In this document: in pieces, positions 37,544-50,423 of the stretch | Layout of the letters: every line of letters begins with the position of its first letter | Numbering within the stretch: the first letter of the stretch is position 1 | Source: Rhinopithecus roxellana | Taxonomy: Eukaryota; Chordata; Mammalia; Primates; Cercopithecidae | Assembly: GCF_007565055.1 (NCBI RefSeq) | Contig: NC_044556.1 | Span: forward strand, 136,065,808-136,129,807 | DNA length: 64,000 nucleotides | Reading direction: 5' to 3' | Position numbers and translations under genes: made by a program | Notes under the pieces: model-generated | The model's database searches: none | The model's input: only the letters and a program-made list of their open reading frames with translations | Told to the model about the DNA's origin: nothing

Positions 37544-39709
37544 GTACATTTCTTCAGTATGTTTGTGTCTGGTTCACTTAGTTTTGTTTTCTTTTTTAAA
37601 AAATGATTTGTTAAAACTTTGTGTTGGTGTGTGACTTAGCAGCCCCATAAAATGTGTTTATGATCTCACTGGAGACAATAGTTCAAAATTCTCAACTCTG
37701 AATTTCAGGATTTGACATCTGGTATGGATTACAGGACTGTGAAAATCAAAGCAGGAAAAGTTCGCCTTTGCTAATCCATCTGAACATTCTCTTTGTTAGT
37801 TTAGGATTGTTTCCTGAAGAAAATTATCCAAGAATACTCCGTTAACGTTTAAAATAACTCCACTGATTTTAGTTCACTTTTCTTAGAGGTGATGGCTCTC
37901 ACTATTAAAAAGTTTTCTAGATTCACAAGGATACTTTCTATAAAGTGTTCAAATAAAGATACACATTGAAGCTTACAGATAGTTGAAAGACAAATGTATT
38001 TATTGATAGGTCAGCTACATCATACATGGTAAATGCTTGTCTCAATTATAGAAATCATCTTTCTATAGTTGTATCATAAAGATTGCACCTCTGTGATTCC
38101 ATAATAAAATAATGGTTATATGCCACTTGACCTTGGTGAGAATACACTTGGATCCTGGTTCAGGCTCAGCTGCTGACAGTAGATATCTGTGTAAAAAGCC
38201 CTGCTTCTGCTTCTGTTTCAGTTCTTCCAATTACGGGAAAAAGAAAAAAATCCTGCAAACACCCTAACAGGGAGGTTGCTAGGATTATTGAGATGCTGTT
38301 TGCAAAACACTTTTTAATCTTCAGATGAAAAGTGTTAAATAGTACAAAGCACTATTGTTATGATTCTGTTTGTTAAATCACAAACATTTCCATAGCAACA
38401 GGTTGATGTCATAATCACAAAATTAGGAATTCACCTCAAGTTCAAACTCTTAGGGAACATGAGGTGAAAAAGAAAGGCTTTATGTAGAAAATAAATAGTT
38501 TTAAATAATATAAATCAAAACCAAGGTGGAAACTGGGAAGTAATGCCATTTTCCTGGTTGTCTATACTGAAAGGATTTGTAGTTTTCATGTTTTCTCTGA
38601 TAAGAAGGCATTTCTGAATTTGTTCCTTAGTCAGGTTTATGTTGGTTAACATAAACTAATTTTACTTTCTTAAAATACTTAAATTATTTAATTGCCAAAG
38701 AAATAAGTCCTGATTTCAAATTTATATTATAATTAAATATATCAAGAAAATGTTATAGAGATAGTGTTTCTTTATTTTAAATGTCATTCAATAGTTTATC
38801 ATGAAAATAAAAATTCAAAAAAGTAATGGAAATGCCAACTTCTATATACGTGTATATAGCAGAATGTCACAAAAAGTCTTTTATTCTCCCAAACTGGGAC
38901 TGTGCTCCTGAATCAATTAGTCTTCATGTCTGTCTTAAACCCACAAATAGCTTGGAAACTGAAGAGGAGATAGGGAACTATGTATCCACCACATGAGAGA
39001 TTCTAGAATTTACTCTCTGTTCCTTCTGTCAACTATAGATATTACCACTCAGTGAGTTCAATAATATATCATTTTGCTGTCCAAGTTATGAACCAACAGA
39101 GATAGAATATGGGCATTTGGTACATTGTAAGATGTGTTTCCTGGGTTCATCAATAATAGGCAGAGCTGCCCTGACCTCCAGGATCAGGTCAACTAACATA
39201 CCCTCCCAAGTCACAGGCAGACAATTTATGCATAAACAGAGTAGAGTTAGGAAGACCAAGAGCAAATCTAGGGGACAAACTCCTGTGAATGCAAACTGGC
39301 CTCAAAATGGAGGGGGTTAGGAGCAGGTGGGCTTTCCAGTCCCATCTCTGCTGAGAACAAGACACCAGGAAGGTTGGAAAAATGCTACCTTATGGAAACC
39401 ATAGGGGTGAGGAGAAAGAGTTCCTGCCTTCACCATAAGAATATGTTTTTCCTCATACCTTCCTTGAGGTGATTCTGATTGAATAAAGTAGGTGTTTGAA
39501 AGAAAAAAATGAACAAACTGTATTCCAGTCAGACCATCACAGAAAAGGAATTCCATAAGCACAAACGCTCTCTGAAATTTTAGATCTTTTATTTTTAGAA
39601 ATGAGCAACATAAAGTGGATTCAAAGGAAAATCAAAACACTATTGAAATCTTATAAAAAGAACATGTATGGTAAAATATTAAAGAAATTAGATTTATTCA
39701 TTTAGATCT

Positions 39710-40235
39710 GTTGTTCTTAAAATGTGGTTTGGAGACTCCAGGGGTTCTCACAATTGTTTTAGGGGATTCATGAGATCAAAACTATTTTCATAATAATACT
39801 AAGATGTTGCCTTTTTCATTCTTATTGTCTCAAAAGTGAATAATGGAGTTTCTGGAGGCTATGTGATGTCCAATAGAATCAGTGGAGAAGCAAATGTGAG
39901 CTTCAGCTGTCTTGTATTATGCTACATGAGAGATTATAGAGATTTGCAAAAATGTGAAACACTGCCACTCTTCTCACTAAATTTCTCATGTTTTGAAAAT
40001 ACAATTTTAAAAATATAATATGTTCATTATACTAAAATGTCAGTCATTTATTAAAAATAAGTGAATGTATATTTTTAAATATCTGTTTTATTTGTAAAAT
40101 GATATATATATATATGTGTGTGTGTATATATAGAGTATAGATAAATATAATCTACATAAAAATTCACCAGGGTACCCATTATTTTTTAAGAGTACACTTA
40201 AGAAGTTTTTAAACAAATGTTTTTGATAACTACTT
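39710..40235 (+). mobile_element. Fossil hAT-type DNA transposon with a transposase remnant
   Basis: Starts 'gttgttcttaaaatgtggtt' + 'tggagactccaggggttctc' and ends near 'ttttttaagagtacacttaa'. Between them, about 39880-39985 resembles the last codons of a hAT-type transposase ('agagatttgcaaaaatgtga', 'actgccactcttctcactaa'), with a one-base loss that breaks the frame. It looks like an internally deleted copy. The family name (Zaphod-like) is only a guess from memory. Confidence 0.5.
40100..40135. repeat. (TA)n(TG)n simple repeat
   Basis: Short TA run, then TG units, then TA again. Lies inside the fossil transposon. Confidence 0.9.
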
Positions 40236-40450
40236 ACTTATCAATTATTTGAAAGGATCTTATACCAGAGATAATGATCTCTCCTTTAGTCTTTATATCC
40301 ACAGAAGCCAGGATTGAATTTAAACTACAGCAAAAAGAGAACTCTCCTCAATGGTAATGACTGTAAACCCTAGAATATATTGTCAGTAAAGTTGATATAT
40401 TTTACTATGTATAACATTCTTCTAGTCTTACCTAATATTAAAAGTAAATA

Positions 40451-40773
<323 letters not shown>

Positions 40774-42282
40774 TCACCATTTTACTTCCATCTGAAAGGT
40801 TCTGTATTTATAGCTCCTCAATAATTTGATGAGTAACTTTTCAGTAGAAATCAGGAAAGGAGAATCTATCAAAATGTGATTAAAATAGAGACTTAATTGA
40901 ACTAATGTTTTCCAATTTATATTTTGTTTCATGACTGCTATTCTTTAAACATTTTTATTCTGATAGAAAGCTACTAGCAAAAAAGGTCTTTATCCTGTTA
41001 ATGTCCTCTGACATTTACAGAAGAAATATAAGGGGAAAGTAAATTTCAAAAATCTGAATGCATTTTAGTCCAAATATTTTAATACTTGATGAACAGTGGG
41101 GTCACATTGCATCCTCCCGTGGTGTGAGGAAAGTTTATGTCAACATCATCTGCTTTTATTTATAAAAATTTCTCAGAGGCACATCGACACAGCTTTAGTT
41201 ACTGCTCTCATTTTCACGTGGTATGTAGTAGCAGCTTAAAAGGATGATTGAGGTTTTAAATATTGGAATGCTGAAAAATACTTTGTTTTAGGCACTGACG
41301 GTTGCTGATGTAATTTTTTTTCAAATTTAGACCTCTCATGACCTCCTTGCCTTTGAAAATTATATAAACAGAAGGGGAATTGTCCATTTGTTGCCCCGAG
41401 TCTGTTGACTATTGCTATTTGCAGTGTCCTAGAGAATTTTAGTACTAGCTCCTGAGTTGTGTTGCTTCTTAGAAGCTAAGACAGTTACTTCCATGGTCCT
41501 CTCGCCAAGGTCAGATGGCTGGTGTATGACATTTTGGAGAATACCTTTTCAGGCTTGACATCTGGGAATACTATGAAACTCTAAGAACAATGGCTCTCAA
41601 AGCTCCTGGAAGTTTTTAAGATCCTGACATGTTTGATGTCACCCTTTACAAAAACAAACAAAAAAGATGTGGACACTGAGCTGGCACTAAACATCCAGTA
41701 TTATGTACAGTACTATGTACTTTTTTATGATAGTGGTCATCCTGATTAAGTCCATTCTTTGGAAAGGAGATGCCCTGGAGGAGGAGGAGGGGAAGCATAA
41801 GGAAAAGCCTAACCTAAATCATAGCTTTGTTGAGGCATCTCTGCCTTCAAATAAAAGTCATTCTCAGGAAATTCAAGGCACTGGTCATTAGCTGAAATAA
41901 AATTCCTCTGGTCTCTCAGACATCTACTGAGTAACCAAATGCATCCTGCCACAAAGATGGTAGAAACCTCCTTTCAACCTTCATTTCTGCACTCCCTTCT
42001 TACCTAAGCCTTGGTTGTGACTCCCAGGCTTTCCCAGTTCTAGCTTCAAAGAGCTGCTTATTTTTTATTTAGTTGCACATACAGACATAAATAGAAAATA
42101 TTCATACACAGTTTATTACGGGTCTGGATTTTAGACTGTAGAAAGTGTCTTTGTTGTGCCAAACACTTGTGTTTAAAAACTTTGCAATCAACTTTATTCA
42201 GAAGTTTTGAAATTAAACCAATAACTGCATAAACAATTTTAATACTTTAGTATTTAATATTCTCCCCTTTGTTTTGACTTAG

Positions 42283-42441
42283 GAGATCTTGAGTTGAGGC
42301 CCTCAACATTCCTCATTATTGACCCTCTCTTGGGACTTTTGAAGATTCAAGAAACACAAGATCTGGATGCTGGTGATTTTACCTGTGTAGCCATCAATGA
42401 GGCTGGAAGAGCAACTGGCAAGATAACTCTGGATGTTGGCT
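42283..42441 (+). CDS. HMCN1: HMCN1 local exon 9: second half of Ig domain 4
   Basis: Coding exon of 159 nt, phase 1 in and phase 1 out. It encodes GDLELRPSTFLIIDP, LLGLLKIQETQDLDAG, DFTCVAINEAGRATG and KITLDVG. DAGDFTC supplies the F-strand cysteine, and INEAGRATG is the F-G hairpin. The last base T joins CA of exon 10 to make Ser in GSPPVF, and the donor 't|gtaagc' is strong. The exon is flanked by two Alus in opposite orientation (40451 and 42622). It is symmetric, so skipping would delete 53 residues in frame. Confidence 0.97.
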
Positions 42442-42584
42442 GTAAGCCTCCAGATCTTATAGGCCAATTTGTTTTGAAATTGATCTGTTTATTTTTCATG
42501 TTTAATAACCTTGAAATGATTTGGTAGAATTATTCATCAGAATGGCAGAATTAGAGGATGCATTTCAGATTAATATCATAACAG

Positions 42585-43125
42585 TAGTTGGCATTTACGA
42601 GGTGCTTTCTTGCTTTCTTTCTTTTTTTTTTTTTTTTTGATACGGAGTCTTACTCTGTCACCCAGGCTGGAGTGCAGTGGTGCTATCTCGGCTCACTGTA
42701 ACCTCTGCACCCCATGTTCAAGCAATTCTCCTGCCTCAGCCTCCTGAGTAGTTGATATTGCAGGTGCCTGCCACCATGCCCAGCTTTTTTTTTTTGTATT
42801 TTTAGTAGAGGCAGGGTTTCACCATGTTGGCCAGGCTAGTCTTGAACTTCTGAGCCTCGTGATCCACCCGCCTCAGCCTCCCAAAGTGGTGAGATTACAG
42901 GCATGAGCCACCGCACCGGGCCACTTTCTATGTACCATTTGCTGTGTCAAAAACTTTTATATGGAGAGATCCTAAAATTATCTCCTTTTTATAGATAAGG
43001 AAACTGAGGCTTATAAAGGCTAAGCAACTTGATCAGGGTTACAGAGTTAGGGAGGGGCAGAACCTGGATATTTGAACTCAAGTTGCCATTTCCCTACCAA
43101 GAGTCATCCATTCTGCCACCAAATT
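42585..43125 (-). mobile_element. MIR SINE, minus strand, split by an Alu
   Basis: The left part (42585-42621) begins 'acagtagttggcatttacga'; the right part (from 42922) continues 'actttctatgtaccatttgc' and 'gataaggaaactgaggctta'. Together they form one reverse MIR interrupted by the Alu at 42622-42921. Confidence 0.8.
42622..42921 (-). mobile_element. AluS-type SINE, minus strand, nested in a MIR
   Basis: Poly(T) at the left, standard Alu body, and end '...gccaccgcaccgggcc'. It starts about 180 bp downstream of the local exon 9 donor. The flanking 'ctttct' may be what remains of the target-site duplication. Confidence 0.92.
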
Positions 43126-44702
43126 TCTAAGTATCAACATTTGGAGGCCAGCAATTCTACTTTGGCCCTAGACCACAGTTTGAAGATGTTGATGACAGCA
43201 AAGGTATCAGATTGTGCTTTTACTTAAAAAAAAATCCAATAGTAATTACTCTTCAGTGTATAAAATAAAGTACTACAAAAACATGTCAATCACAAAATGA
43301 AGATATAGTGCATGCAAGACAACTGTATATGGGTTACTCAAGAAGTTTGGTCCTCTCTTCTTTTTTGTCTACCTAATGTCTCTTAAAAAATAAATATCTT
43401 CACATTGTGGTCAGATATAACAGAGTTCACTTTGTATGAAATGGAATCTGGCATTTAATTTTTAAGATAAGTTAACATTTGTGGCCCTTAGAACTTATAA
43501 AACACAACATTGCATTCAATTTGCCTATATTTTCACTTGTATATGATGATATTCATGCCAGACTGTTTTTGTAAAGCCAAAGTTAGAACTGTAAAGAAAA
43601 TGCTTTTTGTTTTTCTTAGAATATAGTGACACAAAACATTTTAGTTCTACTGTTTTAAGTCTTTCAATGAAAATTATGTCCTGCTAAACTTGATATTTGT
43701 TTCATGTAAGCTAAATTTTTGCTTTCTGGGATCTTTTATGATCCCCTTGCCCCTGAGCTGTCTGGTGAACACTCTGCATTCTTAGTGATTATGCCCTGGG
43801 GGAGAATCAACAAAGCTGGAAATGACCACAAAGACCACTATAGAATCTGTCTAGGACACTGTAAGACGTGTTTGAACCATGACTAAACTCTGTGGTTATT
43901 AAGATAAATGCCTTGAAAATAAGATTGGAACCTTTGGGTGGAGGGTAGCTCTGAATCTACTAGCAAGCAGGATGTAAAACACAGTAAAGCTTTTAGAAAT
44001 ATAAGGCCCAAATAAAGAGGGTCACTACATAGAGAATTCTTGTTTACAAGAAATACACTGAGTACATTTTAATTCTCAACATTTTCTAGTTCTCCTTCTA
44101 CCTCCTTCCTGCACAGATATTTTATGTTTATTCAAGATTCTGTTAGACTTGTCTAGCTCTAGAAGAAGAAACAGTCTCAGTAATTTTTCCCAGCAAAAAG
44201 GTAATTGCACCCTCAGTCCCCTGAAAGTTTGTAGAAATCCTAAGAATCTTTTGCACAGGCTTATTTGCTTACTTGCTGCCTTCTTGATAATCCCTTTTAG
44301 CTTCTGGAATTTCCAGATTCCTTCTTCTGTCCAGTGATACACCATATAAGGGTTCACGCTATCTGTGCTGGGGGGACTTGCATTGGATTAGGAAACATCC
44401 TAACAAATGTTTCATATTTATACTTTATTTCTTGAACAGAAGTGAATTTTGTTTTATCTTTACTTATACTCGAGATCTTCATTCTCCGTGACCCTTTCTA
44501 AAACAATGGCTTTTTCAACTTTTATTCCAGTAATTGTCCTGACAGAACCATCAACATAAGCCAAATTATTTGTTTATTGTAACCTTGACCATTGTTCACA
44601 ATTGCCAAATAACTTAGTATTAAAGTCAGTACCATTCATGTTTCTGTTTTGCATTAACTATTACCATATTCGCTGTTAGATCTTTCTCATTGTAGCTCAT
44701 AA

Positions 44703-44835
44703 TGTTAGGAGTTGCTTCATTTTTGAGGTTTCCTTGTCATTGATACTACCTTGGCTGCTTACCTAGTGCCTGGTCTTCTCATTTGCCTTGTTTTGTGATA
44801 CCAGTACATATATTCTTTGACCTTCAGCTTGTTTT
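44703..44835. repeat. Direct duplication, copy 1 (133 bp)
   Basis: Matches 46640-46772 in the same orientation with 7 substitutions and no gap (about 95% identity). It spans 'tgttaggagttgcttcattt' to 'gcttgtttt'. Flanking sequences of the two copies do not match. Not a repeat family I recognise. Confidence 0.95.
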
Positions 44836-45029
44836 CTTGAATAACAAAGGTTGAATAGACCTTGTCTGTTCACATCACACTGTGGTTACATATTCTAGTA
44901 GATGTAATATGTAAATGCCAAGAACCATGTGAATCACTGTTGTAGTGATAATTATAGCTATCACTATTAGGTTTAAAGGTAAACACATATGAAATCAAAA
45001 CTTTCCCCAGAACTTATATAGTGGTTAAG

Positions 45030-45180
45030 TAAATGGTGGACTCTGACAGAGAATGGGTTTTCTGCCTAACTTTCCTCATCTATAAAATAATGATCTAAGT
45101 GGTACCTACCTCATTGGTTGGTTGTAAAGATAAAACGAGATATCATCATAACATACACCTAGCATATCAGCTGCTATTGC
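45030..45180 (+). mobile_element. MIR SINE fragment
   Basis: 'ctttcctcatctataaaata', 'gtggtacctacctcattggt' and 'aaagataaaacgagatatca' follow MIR order. Confidence 0.7.
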
Positions 45181-46639
45181 TGTTCCCCTAAAGCTGTTTA
45201 ATGAAACATGTATCATGTAAATGAATATTAACTTCACACATTAAGTGGTCGTTATGATTCTTTGAACCTTGAAAAATCATATGGAAATGCCTATATAATA
45301 GCAGCTTAGTATTTAAGATTAAGCATTGGGATTTTAATGTGAAAGTCACTGTTTCAGCTTAACTTTTTAAAGAAAGGGCTTGAGACAAGTTAAGTATTAA
45401 GCTTAGTAGTGCATAAAATTGTTCATTTGAGTTCCAAAACTATTGGGCATAAATTTAAGTAGCTTATGACTTAGGAAGAAAAACATGCTTTTATCCATAT
45501 CATTTGAACTTTCAGGTTGTTTTTGTGGGCATATTACTTCATATCAACAATACTAGATCAAAAAAGAATGAAAAGGCTATTTAATATGATTTTTGAGTTC
45601 TAGCTTCTTGTAGTGAATGCCCTTTTTCCTATTACTTATTATCATGGTTTTAAATTATGGACATTTCAGGTCAACAGGGAAAGTTACCAATGATTTTTAT
45701 CCTTTGTAAAAAGGGATAGTGAATTGTGAAGTCATTTGGAAGGAAAGAGGACTGGCTACATCAAACAAAAAGTTGGCTTGGCAGTGATTTTATTTGTAGC
45801 ATTCCATACCACACAGGGTTTGAGTCTTAGACTGTAGTTTCATGCTTTGTGGTTTGGTGGAACCAAAACAATGTGTCCAGTCATTTTAGGAAAGAAAATC
45901 TCTGACTAAAATAATGCAAGAGTCACCATATGGAGTACATATATTTAATTGTCCCTAAGGGAACTAGAATAATTTTATGGAATAATTTTTGGAGCAAGAT
46001 GGTCAATCTGTTTGTGATTTTTATATTTGCAGAATAATGTGTGTACACAACCATATCTATATGTAAGTTACAGCAAAGTTATACTGTGGCATTAACCCTG
46101 TGCAGATCTCAAGATGCTTGCAAACAAATACTTAGGATCTCAGAGGATCAAACATCATCCTAACAGACTCTATGAAGAAGAAGCCAAAATTGAAATTAAC
46201 CATAGATACATTAAACTAACCACAGAAATTAACCTAGATGTATTAAACTCCAGTTGAGAATAAGTTAACTCTACAATATTTTTAATGAGAGTTTATATCT
46301 GAGTGATTATTATATACTAAATGATTAATAAAGATCATCTCTTTTAACAACATAAGATAGGAAATGTTATGCCTTTCTTGTTGATGGGGATATTTTAACT
46401 GGAGGAGGTAAAATCATTTTCTCAAGCTTAGAGTTGCCATTTGAAGCCACTTAGTGTGCTCTTCACCTCTCTAAGCAAACAGCCTCCTCTGTAGAAGCAC
46501 CATGCATGGTAGTACACTCACTGCTGTTCTTCTTTCCCTTAGTTTCATTAATGTATTTACCATCTACCCACTGTAATTCACTTGGAAGTCATGTTGGCTA
46601 CATTCAGGAGTAGGAAGTATTTAAAAAGCTTCTTGGCTG

Positions 46640-46772
46640 TGTTAGGAGTTGCTTCATTTTTGAGGTTTGCTTGTCATTGATGCTGCCTTGGCTGCTTACC
46701 TAGTGCCTAGTATTCTCATTTGCCTTGTTTTGTGATACCAGTACATATATTCTTTGACCTTGTGCTTGTTTT
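46640..46772. repeat. Direct duplication, copy 2 (133 bp)
   Basis: Second copy of the segment at 44703-44835, 1,937 bp downstream. The breakpoints are sharp on both sides. Confidence 0.95.
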
Positions 46773-47181
46773 GTGCATGATGCTGTTCTCAAAGCTGCTT
46801 TATGACGGATGACTTCTCCAGTCTTAATTGAGTTTTGTTGGTACAGGTTGAAGTTTGCTTACCCTTTTTTATTCCAGTTTGTTCTTGGCTTTCTTAGTTC
46901 TGAAAATTGAAATCTGCCTTCATTTTCACTGATGCCTGTGTTGTAATGTGTCAGTAAACTGGGTTTTCTTCCAAGTACTTGGTTGATTCCAGGCTTCTGC
47001 ATATCTTTGTGCTGTTCTGGAATTTATTTTCTGTCCATCACCGCATTTACCTGCCCATACTCTGAGCCTAACGAATCCGGAAACTTTTAAACTTAACTTC
47101 CATTTTTCAGAACAGCCACCTGCTTTAGAATAAATGACTTCCATTTATCTAGAGAAAAGTAACTGGGTCTTAGAGACTTTG

Positions 47182-47566
47182 TGTATTAGTCTGTTCTCAC
47201 ACTGCTATAAAGAAATCCCAAAGACTGGGTAATTTATGAAGAAAAGAGGTTTAATTGGTTCACCGTTGTGCAGGCTCCACAGAAGGCATGGCTAGGGAGG
47301 ACTCAGGAAACTTAAAATCATGGCAGAAGGCAAAAGGGAAGCGGGTACATCTTACATGGCCAGAGTAGAAGGAAGAGAGCAAAGGCGGAGGTGCTACACG
47401 CTTTTGAATCACCAGATCTCATGAGAATTTACTCAGTATCCCGAGAACAGCAAGGGGGCAATCTGCCCCCATGATCCAATCACCTCCCACCAGGCCCCTC
47501 CTCCAAAACTTGGGGATTACAATTCGACATGAGATTTGGGCAAGGACGCAGATCCAAACCATATCA
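47182..47566 (-). mobile_element. MST/THE1-type MaLR solo LTR, minus orientation
   Basis: Runs from 'tgtattagtctgttctcaca' through 'agactgggtaatttatgaag', 'agatctcatgagaatttact' and 'gcccccatgatccaatcacc' to 'gatccaaaccatatca'. This is the full reverse complement of an MST-like LTR, about 385 bp with TG...CA ends. The flanking 5-mers 'ctttg' and 'cttag' differ by one base and may be the target-site duplication. Confidence 0.9.
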
Positions 47567-47837
47567 CTTAGAATAAGCAAGCTATGAGCTATTCTATTAA
47601 CTATGTTTAAAATATGTTTATTTTGCCTATTATTTTTATAAGTCAAATTCCCATATAGATGGATTAAGAAAACTGTAAACACTGATACACCATTTATTTA
47701 TAAAATCATATTGTTCAATTATGGTATTTAACCTAATTTAATTTGTTTGGGTTCAATAAATAAATAAGAGGGCTTCTGAAATTGCCATGTGAAAGTTCAA
47801 TGTTCTGGGTCAAGGTTGTTATATACACTTATGCACC

Positions 47838-47848
47838 AGACACACACA

Positions 47849-47887
<39 letters not shown>

Positions 47888-47889
47888 AC
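47838..47889. repeat. (CA)n microsatellite, interrupted
   Basis: CA run broken by two 'aaac' interruptions. Simple repeat. Confidence 0.95.
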
Positions 47890-48589
47890 TGGGTTATTAC
47901 TGAAGTGTTGTCATACTGATTCAAAAATTCATTCACACATATCCAGTGGCCATGAATAATGCACAAAGTACTATGTTAGCTGCTGTAAAAGATAAAAATA
48001 CGGTTACAAATATAAACTCTCTAGGAAATAAAAAACAAACATAGTATAACAACAGGTTGAATGTGGTGATTGCTATGAGAGTGGTAGAGAGTGAGTTCTC
48101 TGAAACTTTAGAGAGGGAAGAAATCATGCTCATCTCAACTGGTAAGAGATGGCATCATAGAGGAGGGGCCTTTTAAACCAGATTAAAAGATTGCCAATAT
48201 TTGAACAGCTAGAGATCAATAGCAGACATTACACTTGTGGGAGGTGGTAATAACAAGGTACTATAAGAGAAAGGTCAGTCCTTGTTTGGAGAAGAACAAG
48301 GGATGCTGATTGCCCAGGTAGTAACATTTATAAAGGGAAATAATAGGAGATGAGGCTGCAGAGTTGGAGGAGGTTCTTTAACCTATGCTAAAAACCACTA
48401 ATGCTGCTGAAGAGACAACTGTACATCAAATCCAGAATTCCCATGGGAAGAAAAGTGATCTCTGTAAGAATATTTATGAGCCTGCTAACTAGTATGACTA
48501 TGAGTAGTTGTGAGAAGCCATAGAAAAGGAGAAGTTAATATAATAGCAAAGAATGGTGACTCCAAAGTTGAATTGACTTGGCTTTTAAT

Positions 48590-48770
48590 CGTGCTTCCAT
48601 AATTCAACTCCATGTGATACTTAGCAAATTAGCTGTATTTCAGTTTCTTCATCTATAAAATCAGAGTAATAACAATACCTACCCCATAGAGATATTGTGA
48701 AGATTAAATGAGATAAATAATGGACAGCACTTAACACAACCTCTGACTCTATAAGTGATAATTATCATTT
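48590..48770 (+). mobile_element. MIR SINE fragment
   Basis: 'cagtttcttcatctataaaa', 'acaatacctaccccatagag', 'gtgaagattaaatgagataa' and 'cagcacttaacacaacctct' follow MIR order. Confidence 0.8.
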
Positions 48771-49479
48771 CTAACCAAGATTTAACCTTGACTTTATCAA
48801 AGAGCCTTCCCTAGGGTACACCTCTTAGAGTCCTGTATGAGCAGGTTTCATCCATTGCCTCCAGAAGTACCCTGTGTAGTTCTCCTTGCCTGATGTCTCA
48901 TCACCCATAAGTTTCCAGGATGTATTGAGAGCCTCATCTATTTGAACTTGCTGACAGTATCCTCCCTAAACAGGATTCCTATGTTTGCCAAGATGTGCCT
49001 CTGATGTATTTCTACGTCTTCCTCCCTGATCTCTGTGGTTACCTGAATTATGTGGACATCTGTAGCCTCTTATCTATAATTTTAATAGTTTCTGAATCAT
49101 TTCTTAATTCTGTCTAAGATATTAAACTCTCCCTATTCTCTTTTTATCAAATACTACATTCTGTTACTTTAATTTGTATTATTTATTCTCAAATTTAAAT
49201 TTCTCTAATTCAAAAATGTGAAAGGTATGAGAAGCAAGAATATGATATTGAACAAGGATATAATTTAGCAGTAAACAGTGTTAGCTTGTTATATAGTGAT
49301 TACGAAAGAATGAACTCTGGTATAAATTAATTTAAAAATTCAATCAAAGGAGCAAGTTATGGAAAGTGTCAAAAATATCTTATTATAAGGCCCACTTATT
49401 TATAAGATAGTCTTAAAGTTTGAGCAATTTGACAGAAACTAAAATTGAAAACAAATTTTTAGAATGAAAGATTCTCTTT

Positions 49480-49944
49480 TTTTTTTTCATTATTATACTT
49501 TAAGTTCTAGGGTACATGTGCATAACGTGCAGGTTTGTTACATATGTATACTTGTGCCATGTTGGTGTGCTGCACCCATCAACTCGTCAGCACCCATCAA
49601 CTCGTCATTTGCATCAGGTATAACTCCCAGTGCAATCCCTCCCCCCTCCCCCCTCCCCGTGATAGGCCCCAGTGTGTGATGTTCTCCTTCCTGAGTCCAA
49701 GTGATCTCATTGTTCAGTTCCCACCTATGAGTGAGAACATGCGGTGTTTGGTTTTCTGTTCTTGTGATAGTTTGCTGAGAATGATGGTTTCCAGCAGCAT
49801 CCATGTCCCTACAAAGGACACAAACTCATCCTTTTTTATGGCTGCATAGTATTCCATGGTGTATATGTGCCGCATTTTCTTAATCCAGTCTGTCACTGGT
49901 ACCAAAACAGAGATATAGACCAATGGAACAGAACAGAGTCCTCA
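49480..49944 (-). mobile_element. 5'-inverted L1 (LINE-1) insertion
   Basis: The left part (poly(T), then 'tattatactttaagttctag' onwards to about 49896) is the reverse complement of an L1PA-type 3' end. The right part (about 49897-49944, 'accaaaacagagatatagac' + 'caatggaacagaacagag') is L1 ORF2 sequence in plus orientation. A 14-bp target-site duplication, 'gaaagattctcttt', brackets the whole (49466-49479 and 49945-49958). Open frames through it are remnants or artefacts. An 18-bp tandem duplication lies inside (49573-49607). Confidence 0.93.
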
Positions 49945-50228
49945 GAAAGATTCTCTTTATTTAAGGTAATTATAATTTGAACTCCCACTCTTTTTATCAT
50001 CTATCACTTTAAGGAAATGGTTGGGCTTCTAAGTGTCTCTCTTCATTTATAAAGCAAAAAAGAAACACTCATTTTTACATAAGAGAGGAATATCAACAGG
50101 GTAAATTTACAATATAATATAAACAATAATTCAAATTCAGTCAGTTTGACAGTTTAATGTTTAAGTTTATGTTTAATATACCTGGATAATATACCAATGA
50201 CTTTTTTATTGTTTGTAATATCTTCCAG

Positions 50229-50423
50229 CACCTCCAGTTTTCATACAAGAACCTGCTGACGTGTCTATGGAAATTGGCTCAAATGTGACATTACCTTGTT
50301 ACGTTCAGGGTTATCCAGAACCAACAATCAAATGGCGAAGATTAGACAACATGCCGATTTTCTCAAGACCTTTTTCAGTTAGTTCCATCAGCCAACTAAG
50401 AACAGGAGCTCTCTTTATTTTAA
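50229..50423 (+). CDS. HMCN1: HMCN1 local exon 10: main part of Ig domain 5
   Basis: Coding exon of 195 nt, phase 1 in and phase 1 out. It encodes SPPVFIQEPADVSMEIGS, NVTLPCYVQGYPEPT, IKWRRLDNMPIFSRP and FSVSSISQLRTGALFIL. Cys (TLPC) and Trp (IKWRR) are present, with sequon NVT and the GYPEPTIKW signature. The final A joins AC of exon 11 (Asn in FILNLWAS). The donor is 'ttta|agtaggt' read as A|GTAGGT. The acceptor is 'tcttccag|cacc'. Confidence 0.97.

Larger units (their letters stand above)
42442..50228 (+). other. HMCN1: Intron 9 (7,787 bp, phase 1)
   Basis: GT-AG intron between Ig domains 4 and 5. It contains an Alu inside a MIR (42585-43125), a 133-bp direct duplication (44703 and 46640), two more MIRs (about 45030 and 48590), an MST-type LTR (47182-47566), a CA repeat (47838) and an inverted L1 (49480-49944). 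Region 43130-44700 and region 46773-47181 hold only short frames with no recognised product. The acceptor is 'atcttccag'. Confidence 0.88.

Noticed and set aside
44076..44357. 93-codon minus-strand frame, possible processed pseudogene
   Set aside because: I do not recognise the product; no poly(A) tail or target duplication marks a retrocopy.
49464..49923. Overlapping frames on both strands
   Set aside because: They are L1 3' UTR sequence, which is non-coding, plus a short ORF2 remnant.
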